From: CAYPUT01 sp046541715
Lineage (GTDB): Bacteria; Spirochaetota; Spirochaetia; DSM-27196; PWMO01
NCBI GenBank assembly: GCA_046541715.1
Contig: JBKHCS010000001.1
Coordinates: forward strand, 1-64,000
Reading direction: 5' to 3'
Length of the DNA stretch: 64,000 nt
The first letter of the stretch is position 1. Every line of letters starts with the position of its first letter. The position numbers were made by a program, and so were the translations under genes. The notes under the pieces are model-generated. The model made no database searches and was not told where the DNA came from. It saw nothing but the letters and a program-made list of their open reading frames with translations. Positions 45,104 through 52,021 of this stretch are shown here, in pieces.

Positions 45104-45132
45104 TTGAATTTGCCGATAGAGTTGGATATACT
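45104..45132 (+). promoter_or_regulatory. Promoter of the two TPR-like genes
   Basis: TTGAAT (45104-45109), 17 bp, TATACT (45127-45132). ATG 45151 has AAGG upstream. It is one of the best matches in the window. Confidence 0.6.
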
Positions 45133-45150
45133 CGCACATAAGGCACTCTG

Positions 45151-45477
45151 ATGCCGCAGATACGCTTCAAGCATCCTCCGGACCCGGGGTTTCAGAAGGT
45201 CTCCCAGGCGCCGGTTACGCCGCAACAGCGAGTGGCGCTCGTCCGAAGGGGAAACCAGTTATTCAACGAGGGCAAGATCGACGAGGCCAAACGGATCTTC
45301 TTAACCGTCGGATACGGCGACGGTTTGATCCGGCTTGGGGATTGGTACGAGAAGAAAAGGCGCCCCTTGGAGGCATTTAGAATGTATTGGCTGGCCTCGG
45401 AACCGGGCAAGACCCAGGCCATGATCGAGAAGATGGCCGCGGTCGTCAGAATATGGCTGAAGGAGTCCGAAGAGTAG
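45151..45477 (+). CDS. Small TPR-like protein of unknown function
   Basis: 108 residues, basic at the N-terminus (PQIRFKHPPDPGFQKV), then two or three helices of TPR/Sel1 character (QLFNEGKIDEAKRIFLTVGY, GLIRLGDWYEKKRRPLEAFRMYWLA). There is no signal peptide, so it should be cytoplasmic. The stop shares a base with the GTG of the next, larger TPR gene. The pair probably works together; no function is known to me. Confidence 0.75.
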   Translation: MPQIRFKHPPDPGFQKVSQAPVTPQQRVALVRRGNQLFNEGKIDEAKRIFLTVGYGDGLIRLGDWYEKKRRPLEAFRMYWLASEPGKTQAMIEKMAAVVRIWLKESEE

Positions 45478-46583
45478 TGGCGGAAAAAGACGAGTCGACG
45501 CGACTTCCTAAGGACCTCGCGGAGCTCTCGCAACAGGGATATCAATTCCTTCGAGAGAATCTCCTTTCCGAGGCGGAAGCACGCTTCACCGAGATACTCG
45601 AGAAGGATCCGGAGAATAATTACGCCCTCGTTGGCCTCGGTGACGCCGCGCGCAAACGCCGACAGTTCGAGAAGGCGATCGGTTACTACGAGCGCTGCCT
45701 CGAGATCCACCCGGACAACAATTACGCCCTCTTCGGACTCGCGGACTGCTACCGCTCTCTTAAGCACTTCAACAAGGCACTTCGGATCTGGGAGCGCTAC
45801 TTACAACACGACGACGAAAACGTGACAGTTCTTACGCGGGTAGCCGATGCCCACCGGAAAGTGCGCAATTTCGATCGTTCTAAGGAACTCTACGAACGAG
45901 TGCTGGAAAAGGAGCCTGACAACGCCTACGCGCTGATTGGCCTCGGCCACCTCCACTATGACTTCCGCGATTTCGAAGGGGCCCTTCACTACTGGGAACG
46001 AATGTACCAGATCAGCGGTCCCAAGGTAGATATTCGGGTCCTTACCTCCCTTGGAAACTGCCATCGAAAGCAGAAGACCTTCGAGGAAGGAATGCGCTAT
46101 TTCGAAGAGGCTCTTAAAAAGGAACCCAACAACTTCTACGCCCTTTTCGGAATGGCCGATTGCTGCCGTGGTCTCGGAAAGCCGCAAGAGTCCCTGGCGT
46201 ACTGGAACCGGATTCTCGAGAAAGATCCGGATAACAAGGTTATCCTGACCCGAGCCGGGGACGCCTACCGCTCCCTCGGAGAGACCGAAACCGCCCGCTC
46301 TTACTACGAGCGGGCCCTCGATATCGAGTTCGACAGCTACGCGGTCCTGGGCCTCGCAGTAATAAACCGCCTTACGGGCAGGCTCGATGACGCGATTGTT
46401 TCGTTGGAAGGACTGGTCAAGAACGACTCGAAGAACCCCCGCTTCTATTACGAGCTCGCCGAGGCTTATCTCGAAAAGGGAGGTCGGCAGCAGGCGCTGG
46501 ACACCTTGGAGCGGGCCGTAGCCGAAGGGGCGGCGAACCGCCAGGTAAGTGATCTCCTCGACCGCCTGAAAGGGGCACGATAG
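45477..46583 (+). CDS. Cytoplasmic TPR-repeat protein
   Basis: 368 residues from GTG 45477 (TAGTG overlap with the previous stop); ATG 45453 is an alternative. It is built of about nine regular tetratricopeptide repeats with strong internal similarity, each with a D-N-x-Y-A-L turn followed by G-L-G/A-D: PENNYALVGLGDAARKRRQF, PDNNYALFGLADCYRSLKHF, PDNAYALIGLGHLHYDFRDF, PNNFYALFGMADCCRGLGKP. No other domain or signal peptide is present. It is a scaffold of unknown partners. Confidence 0.85.
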   Translation: MAEKDESTRLPKDLAELSQQGYQFLRENLLSEAEARFTEILEKDPENNYALVGLGDAARKRRQFEKAIGYYERCLEIHPDNNYALFGLADCYRSLKHFNKALRIWERYLQHDDENVTVLTRVADAHRKVRNFDRSKELYERVLEKEPDNAYALIGLGHLHYDFRDFEGALHYWERMYQISGPKVDIRVLTSLGNCHRKQKTFEEGMRYFEEALKKEPNNFYALFGMADCCRGLGKPQESLAYWNRILEKDPDNKVILTRAGDAYRSLGETETARSYYERALDIEFDSYAVLGLAVINRLTGRLDDAIVSLEGLVKNDSKNPRFYYELAEAYLEKGGRQQALDTLERAVAEGAANRQVSDLLDRLKGAR

Positions 46584-46603
46584 AGGCCGGCAGCGGTCGG
46601 CAG

Positions 46604-46635
46604 CCGCTACCCCGGACGGCCGCTACCCCGGACGG
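46604..46635. repeat. Perfect 16-bp tandem duplication downstream of the TPR gene
   Basis: CCGCTACCCCGGACGG occurs twice in tandem (46604-46619, 46620-46635), and a partial third begins (CCGCC). It fills most of the 68-bp gap between the convergent TPR and alaS genes. It is GC-rich and can fold, but no T tract follows on either strand. Confidence 0.9.
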
Positions 46636-46651
46636 CCGCCGCCAAGGACGA

Positions 46652-48436
46652 CTATTCCAGAACTGCCTTAATCCGCCGAACCCCCTGGGAAGAGGACTGC
46701 TCCTTCAGAATCTTGAATCGCCCGAGGTCCTTGGTATTCTCGACGTGGGGACCCCCGCAGACTTCCATCGAGTAGTCGCCGATCTTGTAGACCTTGACGA
46801 CTTCTCCGTATTTCTCGCCGAAGAGCGCCATCGCCCCCCTCTCCTTGGCCTCTTCGATAGGCATGGTCTCGACCTCCACGGGCAGATTGCGGTCGATCTG
46901 CTCGTTGACGATCTCTTGGACCCTCTGGATCTCCTCAGGGGACATCTTCTGGCTGTGCGAAAAGTCGAACCGAAGACGCTCCGGGGTAATGTTGCTTCCC
47001 TTCTGTCCGACATGCTCGCCCAAGACGTCCCGGAGGGCCTGATGCAAGAGATGGGTCGCCGTATGGAGTCGGGTCGTCATCTCGGAATGATCTGCGAGCC
47101 CACCACGAAACGTGGCGCTGGTGTCCGACTTACTCTTCTCCTGATGCTCCGCGTAGGCGGCCTCGAAGCCCTCCCGGTCTACGGATAGTCCGTGCTCCTT
47201 TCCGAGCTCCTCGGTTATCTCAACCGGAAAACCGAAGGTATCGTAGAGATGGAAGGCGATCTCGCCGGGGATCGCGTTGGTCCCCTTCGACCGAATTTCC
47301 GGCAAGAGCTTCTCGAACTCCCGCTCCCCCTTCTGGAGGGTGGAGAAGAACTTCTCCTCTTCGGCGACCAACTCGGTTTCGATCCGGTCCTGGTTCGCCT
47401 TGAGCTCCGGGTAGGCGTCTTGGTACATCTCGACGACGAGGCGGGCCGGTTGCCGAAGAAACTCGGCGCCCAGGCCAAGCTTCCGTCCGTGACGCACCGC
47501 CCGGCGGATGAGGCGGCGGAGGATATACCCCTGCCCCACGTTCGAGGGGACCACCCCCCGCTCGTCGCCGAGGATAAACGAGGCGGCTTTGACATGGTCG
47601 CAGATAATCCGGAAGGACGTGTCCCCATCGGGATCCGCTCCGTAGCGCGCGCCGGAAATCTCTTCCGTCTTCTCGATAAGAGGAGTAAAGAGCTCCGTCT
47701 CGTAGACGGACTTCTTGCCCTGGAGAATGGCAATTGTCCGCTCGATTCCCATCCCGGTGTCTACACACTTCCGGGAAAGCTCGGCGAAGGAGCCGTCGGA
47801 CTGTTTGTTGTACTGCATAAACACGTCGTTCCAGACTTCCATGAACTTTCCGTCGGAAACGCCGGGGCGACTCTTATCGGTGCCGGGAATACCGGTGTCG
47901 ACGAACATTTCGCTGTCCGGACCGCAGGGGCCCGTCGCCCCGGCGGGACCCCACCAGTTGTCCTTCCGCCCCAAGAAGTAGATACGCTCGTCGGGAATTC
48001 CGAGAGACCGCCAGACTCTCGCCGACTCTTCGTCCCGGGGAACGTTCTCGTCCCCGGCAAAAACGGTAACGGAGATGGCCTCAGGAGAGAGGCCAAGCCA
48101 CTCGCCCCCGGTCAAGAACTCGTAGCTCATCCGGATCGCTTCTTCTTTGAAATAGTCGCCGAGAGACCAGTTTCCGAGCATCTCGAAAAAAGTCAGATGG
48201 CTGAAGTCACCTACATCATCTATGTCTCCGGTGCGTATGCATTTCTGATGATTGACCAGACGGGTCCCCGCCGGATGCTCCTCTCCGAGAATGTAGGGAA
48301 CCAGGGGATGCATACCGGCAGTGGTAAAGAGCACCGTCGGATCGTTCTCCGGAATCAGAGACTTCCCGGAAATTACCGCGTGACCATGTTTGGAGAAGAA
48401 CTCCAGATATTTGGATCGAAGCTCGTTCGCTTTCAT
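46652..48436 (-). CDS. alaS: Alanyl-tRNA synthetase, short form lacking the C-Ala domain
   Basis: 594 residues against ~875 in E. coli. The catalytic class II core (SLIPENDPTVLFTTAGMHPLV, HLTFFEMLGNWSLGDYFK, NWWGPAGATGPCGPDSE) and the editing domain zinc motif (TATHLLHQALRD ... CGGPHV) are both there. The oligomerising/DHHA1 C-terminal part is absent, and the chain ends cleanly at SQGVRRIKAVLE, so this is not a truncation by mutation. The same architecture is known from Borrelia and Treponema, and it is the best taxonomic clue in the window. Confidence 0.96.
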   Translation of the reverse strand: MKANELRSKYLEFFSKHGHAVISGKSLIPENDPTVLFTTAGMHPLVPYILGEEHPAGTRLVNHQKCIRTGDIDDVGDFSHLTFFEMLGNWSLGDYFKEEAIRMSYEFLTGGEWLGLSPEAISVTVFAGDENVPRDEESARVWRSLGIPDERIYFLGRKDNWWGPAGATGPCGPDSEMFVDTGIPGTDKSRPGVSDGKFMEVWNDVFMQYNKQSDGSFAELSRKCVDTGMGIERTIAILQGKKSVYETELFTPLIEKTEEISGARYGADPDGDTSFRIICDHVKAASFILGDERGVVPSNVGQGYILRRLIRRAVRHGRKLGLGAEFLRQPARLVVEMYQDAYPELKANQDRIETELVAEEEKFFSTLQKGEREFEKLLPEIRSKGTNAIPGEIAFHLYDTFGFPVEITEELGKEHGLSVDREGFEAAYAEHQEKSKSDTSATFRGGLADHSEMTTRLHTATHLLHQALRDVLGEHVGQKGSNITPERLRFDFSHSQKMSPEEIQRVQEIVNEQIDRNLPVEVETMPIEEAKERGAMALFGEKYGEVVKVYKIGDYSMEVCGGPHVENTKDLGRFKILKEQSSSQGVRRIKAVLE

Positions 48437-48468
48437 CGAGATACCTCTTGTCGTTTAATGCAAACCTC

Positions 48469-48951
48469 TCAAAGATCCTCGAGGTCGGACTCCCGGTCCT
48501 CCCGCATGAACTCCGGAAAAGCGTAGACGATGAGTCCCGTCTTCTTTACCCGGTGCTCCGCGTACCCCTTAGAAACCATCTCCTCGAGACGCTCTTTCGC
48601 CAGATCCGGCGACACCTTGGCCTCGAGGGCTATCTCCGACGGCGTAACGTACCCGCCGTTATCCCGGGCCGCCTTGAGAATCCGGTATTCCAGACTCTCC
48701 GCCGGTGCCTTCGGTGCCCCAGGGGCGGTAAACACGCCGGAATAGTCCTGGAGCAGCCGTTCCCGGATGGAGGCGTCCCGCACTTGGTTCGGAAGGGTAA
48801 AGAGGTCGTAGAGGGTTCCAAGGCCGAAGAGTCCCCCGGTCAGCAGAAAGAGGATCCCCGTCCCCACCTTGCCGATGTAGAAACGTTGGAGACCCGCGAC
48901 TCCGAAGAAAGAGGGAATCAGGAACAAGTACGCCAATCGGACCGAGTACAA
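48469..48951 (-). CDS. TM2-domain protein with a C-terminal winged-helix-like segment
   Basis: 160 residues starting at TTG 48951, chosen because GAGGAGG lies eight bases upstream; the longer open frame overlaps the divergent ABC-F gene. The TM2 domain has two transmembrane helices around the GLQRFYIGKVGTGILFLLTGG signature. The C-terminal ~75 residues (ILKAARDNGGYVTPSEIALE, then LEEMVSKGYAEHRVKKTG) look like a winged helix-turn-helix. A membrane-tethered regulator is possible but not shown. It is 32 bp upstream of alaS. Confidence 0.75.
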   Translation of the reverse strand: MYSVRLAYLFLIPSFFGVAGLQRFYIGKVGTGILFLLTGGLFGLGTLYDLFTLPNQVRDASIRERLLQDYSGVFTAPGAPKAPAESLEYRILKAARDNGGYVTPSEIALEAKVSPDLAKERLEEMVSKGYAEHRVKKTGLIVYAFPEFMREDRESDLEDL

Positions 48952-49056
48952 CCAAAAAACCTCCTCTGGTTTGCAGGGGCTAAGGTACTCCGGCAGGGCG
49001 TCCCGGGACAAGAGGGCCGCCTCGCCGGGCCCGGCCACGCAGCCACGCCCAAGCCC

Positions 49057-49086
49057 TTGCACACTCCCCTCCCGGGCGCGTACATT
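49057..49086 (+). promoter_or_regulatory. Promoter of the ABC-F gene
   Basis: TTGCAC (49057-49062), 18 bp, TACATT (49081-49086). The ATG at 49104 has no ribosome site upstream. Confidence 0.4.
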
Positions 49087-49103
49087 GTGACGAACTAATC
49101 CTG

Positions 49104-51149
49104 ATGATAGCCACGACCAACGTTTCACTCGCATATGGAGCCCAAACGGTTCTCGACGGCGTATCTCTGACCCTCGCCCCGAAAAGCCGTGCCGGACTCG
49201 TCGGGGCAAACGGCAGCGGAAAGACCACTCTCCTCCGCATCCTCGCCGGCCGCGAGTCTTCGGAAGCCGGGGAGGTAAGCCTCCCGAAGGACAGGGTCGT
49301 TTCCTATTTACCCCAACGATTCGAGCTGTCGCCGGATACCACCGTCTACGAGGCGGCTGAGGGAGGCTTTAGCCGGGAGTTTCGTCTCCTCGAACGGCGG
49401 GAAGACGTCGCCGGTAGGCTGAAAGAGTCCGGCGAGACCCCGGTGGAGACAGATTACCGCGCCCTCTTGGCCGAACTGGCGCACATCGACCACGAGCTCG
49501 AAGAAAGCGGTTTCTACCTGCGGGAGCCGGAGATCGCCAAGGTGCTCAAGGGCCTGGGCTTCGACAACGACGATCATCACCGTCCCCTCAAGGAGTTCAG
49601 CGGAGGATGGCAGATGCGGGCCGCCCTCGCCCGGACCCTTCTGAGCCATCCCGACTTTTTGCTCCTCGACGAGCCGACCAACTACCTCGATACGGAAGCC
49701 CGCCTTTGGCTCTCCGGATTTCTCAAGTCCTTTTCGGGGGGAGTCTTGATCGTCTCCCACGACAGGGCGTTTCTCGACGACACGGTGACCGAGATCTTCG
49801 AGCTCTTTCTCGGGAAGGTCCGGCGGTATAAGGGCAGCTATTCCTCCTACGAAACTCAACGAAAAGCCGAGCTCGCCCAGCTCGTCGCGGCTTGGGAGAA
49901 CCAGCAGCGAGATATCGCCAAGCAAGAGGACTTTATCCGGCGGTTTCGGGCAAAGGCGACCAAGGCCAAGCAGGTCCAGAGCCGGGTCAAGATGCTAGAG
50001 AAGCAGGAACGGATCGAGATTCCGGAGCACCTTCGCCCCATCAACCTCAAGCTGCCCCCGGCGACTCACAGTGGAAATGTCGTTGTCGAGGCAGAGGATC
50101 TCTCGAAATCCTACCGCCCGCAGGGTAGCATAGACGCCCCGGTCCTCGATTCGCTGAGCTTTACCGTCCGGAGAGGAACCAAGCTCGCCGTTCTCGGCCG
50201 CAACGGAGCCGGAAAGTCGACGCTTCTGCGGATACTCGCGGGAAAGGATGGACCGACATCCGGGGCCCTCTCCTTGGGGCAAGGCGTCCAAACCGCCTAC
50301 TTCGGACAGGACACGCCGGACACCCTCCCCGGAGAGCTTACCGTTCTCGAATACACGAGCTCCCGGGCGTCCACCGAGGCACAACCGATGGTGCGGGACG
50401 TTCTCGGGGCATTTCTTTTTAGTGGTGATGCCGTAGATAAGCGTCTCGAGGTCCTCTCGGGCGGCGAGCGAAGCCGTCTCGCGATGGCCGCGCTTCTGCT
50501 GAGGCCCGCGAATCTCCTCGTCCTCGACGAGCCGACGAACCACCTCGACATGACCAGCCAAGAAGTCCTCGCCCGGGCGCTGCGTAACTACTCTGGAACC
50601 GTCGTATTTGTCTCCCACGACCGCTTCTTTATTCGAGAGGTCGCAAACGAAGTCTTGGCTCTCTGGCCCCGGGAGCAGCGCCCGTCGGCAACCCGGCCGG
50701 CTGGTGGCGCGGGAACCGACGCCGTGCCGTCCCAGGGTTGGCAGCTCTATCCGGGAAGCTACCGCGATTTCGAAAAAAGCGGCATCGGCCGGGTCTTCGA
50801 GGACGCCGACGTTTTGCCGGGACCGGGGCCAAACTCCCGGCCGGAGGCGACCGACGGATCGGCGGCCGCCTCCGGTGGTTCCTCGGCCGAAGACTTTGGC
50901 GCCCAGAAGGCCCGGAAGGCCGAACTGAGAAGACTCCGGAAGCGCGAAGAGGAGCTCTTGGCTCGTATCGAAGCCTTAGAAGAGGAGCACCGTCGCATTC
51001 AAGAGGCGATGGCTTCCCCGGAAGTGTACCTGGACCCCGGGGCAATCAAGGACCGTCAGGCCGCGCTGGTGGACAACGAGATCGCCCAACGGGAGTCGCA
51101 TAAGGCCTGGGAGGAGCTTGAAAAGGCTCTCGAGCCTTTTTCCGAGTAG
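49104..51149 (+). CDS. ABC-F family ATPase (Uup/EttA-like ribosome factor)
   Basis: 681 residues, two ABC domains and no transmembrane helices. Walker A motifs are GANGSGKTT and GRNGAGKST, signatures FSGGWQMR and LSGGERSR, and Walker B plus Glu LLLDEPTNYLD and LVLDEPTNHLD. The inter-domain linker (around residues 250-320) is basic and helical, as in ABC-F factors that bind the ribosomal E site. An Ala/Gly/Pro-rich stretch and a C-terminal coiled coil (LRRLRKREEELLARIEALEE) follow, as in Uup-like members. Housekeeping translation factor or antibiotic protection cannot be separated by sequence. Confidence 0.92.
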   Translation: MIATTNVSLAYGAQTVLDGVSLTLAPKSRAGLVGANGSGKTTLLRILAGRESSEAGEVSLPKDRVVSYLPQRFELSPDTTVYEAAEGGFSREFRLLERREDVAGRLKESGETPVETDYRALLAELAHIDHELEESGFYLREPEIAKVLKGLGFDNDDHHRPLKEFSGGWQMRAALARTLLSHPDFLLLDEPTNYLDTEARLWLSGFLKSFSGGVLIVSHDRAFLDDTVTEIFELFLGKVRRYKGSYSSYETQRKAELAQLVAAWENQQRDIAKQEDFIRRFRAKATKAKQVQSRVKMLEKQERIEIPEHLRPINLKLPPATHSGNVVVEAEDLSKSYRPQGSIDAPVLDSLSFTVRRGTKLAVLGRNGAGKSTLLRILAGKDGPTSGALSLGQGVQTAYFGQDTPDTLPGELTVLEYTSSRASTEAQPMVRDVLGAFLFSGDAVDKRLEVLSGGERSRLAMAALLLRPANLLVLDEPTNHLDMTSQEVLARALRNYSGTVVFVSHDRFFIREVANEVLALWPREQRPSATRPAGGAGTDAVPSQGWQLYPGSYRDFEKSGIGRVFEDADVLPGPGPNSRPEATDGSAAASGGSSAEDFGAQKARKAELRRLRKREEELLARIEALEEEHRRIQEAMASPEVYLDPGAIKDRQAALVDNEIAQRESHKAWEELEKALEPFSE

Positions 51150-51197
51150 CCACGGCGGCGGAACGCCGTCCTGGGAGCTGCCCTCCCGGGGCCGTCC

Positions 51198-51226
51198 TTG
51201 ACCCCTTCTTAGTCCAGGCCTATCCT
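51198..51226 (+). promoter_or_regulatory. Promoter of the DUF2721 gene
   Basis: TTGACC (51198-51203), 17 bp, TATCCT (51221-51226), ending 6 bp before ATG 51233. This predicts a leaderless transcript. Confidence 0.45.
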
Positions 51227-51232
51227 TCGACC

Positions 51233-51622
51233 ATGGAGCTGACCTTCGCCACCCCGGCCCTGCTTTTTCCCGCGGTGTCGCTACTTTTTATTTCCTACAC
51301 CAACCGGTTTCTAGCGTACGCAGATCTGGTCCGCACCCTTCACCGGCGGTGGGAGGAGGACCCTACGAGCGTCCTTTCGGCGCAGATCGGCAACCTGCGA
51401 CTTCGGATCGGGCTTATCCGGAACATGCAAATCGCCGGGGCGCTCTCCCTCCTGGCGGCAGTCATCTGTATGATCCTCTTGTACCTGCAGCTCCATCCCG
51501 CCGCCGAAATAGCCTTCGGTGCCGCGCTCCTTGGACTGTCGCTGTCGTTGGTCTTCCTGGTATGGGAGCTAACCATTTCCGTCCGCGCTCTCAATATCCA
51601 GATGTCGGATATTGAGGGGTGA
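51233..51622 (+). CDS. DUF2721-like membrane protein
   Basis: 129 residues. The N-terminal hydrophobic helix (FATPALLFPAVSLLFISYTNRFL) is followed by a polar helical segment with QIGNLRLRIGLIRNM, then two transmembrane helices (AGALSLLAAVICMILLYL and FGAALLGLSLSLVFLVWEL). This is the layout of DUF2721 proteins, whose function is unknown. The start codon has no ribosome site and lies 6 bp after a -10 box. It is a single-gene unit. Confidence 0.72.
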   Translation: MELTFATPALLFPAVSLLFISYTNRFLAYADLVRTLHRRWEEDPTSVLSAQIGNLRLRIGLIRNMQIAGALSLLAAVICMILLYLQLHPAAEIAFGAALLGLSLSLVFLVWELTISVRALNIQMSDIEG

Positions 51623-51667
51623 GGGGCCATGCGTGCTGAGAGAACTGCTGCAACGTGTCCGCGTCTA

Positions 51668-51696
51668 TTGACAATTCTCTTGGCCCCGGTCACAAT
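51668..51696 (+). promoter_or_regulatory. Promoter of tRNA-Phe
   Basis: Perfect TTGACA (51668-51673), 17 bp, CACAAT (51691-51696), 18 bp before the mature tRNA 5' end. Confidence 0.7.
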
Positions 51697-51714
51697 GGCG
51701 GATCAATTCAACAT

Positions 51715-51787
51715 GCCGCTGTAGCTCAGTCGGTAGAGCAGTGGACTGAAAATCCACGTGTCGACAGTTCGATTCTGTCCGGCGGCA
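51715..51787 (+). tRNA. tRNA-Phe (anticodon GAA)
   Basis: 73 nt. Acceptor GCCGCTG/CGGCGGC (one T-G pair), D arm TAGCTCAGTCGGTAGAGC, anticodon stem GTGGA/TCCAC around CTGAAAA (anticodon GAA), variable GTGTC, T arm GACAG/CTGTC with loop TTCGATT, discriminator A. CCA is not encoded. It is flanked by a strong promoter and a terminator, so it is a one-gene unit. Confidence 0.97.
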
Positions 51788-51816
51788 GAGCCCCACGATT
51801 GTGGGGCTCTTCCTTT
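51787..51816 (+). terminator. Terminator of tRNA-Phe
   Basis: Perfect 10-bp stem AGAGCCCCAC/GTGGGGCTCT with a GATT loop, followed by TCCTTT. It begins at the tRNA discriminator base. Confidence 0.8.
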
Positions 51817-51822
51817 GGGAAG

Positions 51823-51842
51823 TATCAACAAGCCTGTTGATA
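51823..51842. repeat. 8-bp perfect inverted repeat in the tRNA-Phe/ppdK gap
   Basis: TATCAACA and TGTTGATA around AGCC. The decamer ATCAACAAGC inside it recurs at 51950-51959. The rest of the 51817-51971 gap shows no gene, promoter or other clear signal. Confidence 0.5.
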
Positions 51843-51972
51843 AATCTTGCCTAATAGCTTGTAAAGCAGTTAGTTGCTCCGACGAACCATAGTTCCAAGC
51901 GCCCAAACGCCCCTAAATCTCTCTGCGGCAGACATTTCTCTCAACTACCATCAACAAGCTTCTCGATACCAC

Positions 51973-52000
51973 AAAAAAAGGCCGCCCCGGGGGGCGGCCT
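51973..52000 (-). terminator. Terminator of ppdK
   Basis: On the minus strand a perfect 9-bp GC stem (GGCCGCCCC/GGGGCGGCC, 51980-51999) is followed by seven T (51979-51973). It is 22 bp after the ppdK stop. Confidence 0.9.
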
Positions 52001-52021
52001 TCGCAGTAACTGCTTTAGCGC

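Noticed and set aside
45387..45476. Longer N-terminus for the large TPR protein.
   Set aside because: It would overlap the preceding gene by 90 bp in another frame; GTG 45477 gives the TAGTG coupling seen also at comEC.
47192..48526. 444-codon plus-strand open frame opposite alaS.
   Set aside because: alaS is intact and convergent genes have normal spacing; the antisense product has no domain.
48952..49209. 86-residue N-terminal extension of the TM2 protein.
   Set aside because: It overlaps the divergent ABC-F gene and its promoter; TTG 48951 has a strong ribosome site and begins just before the TM2 helices.
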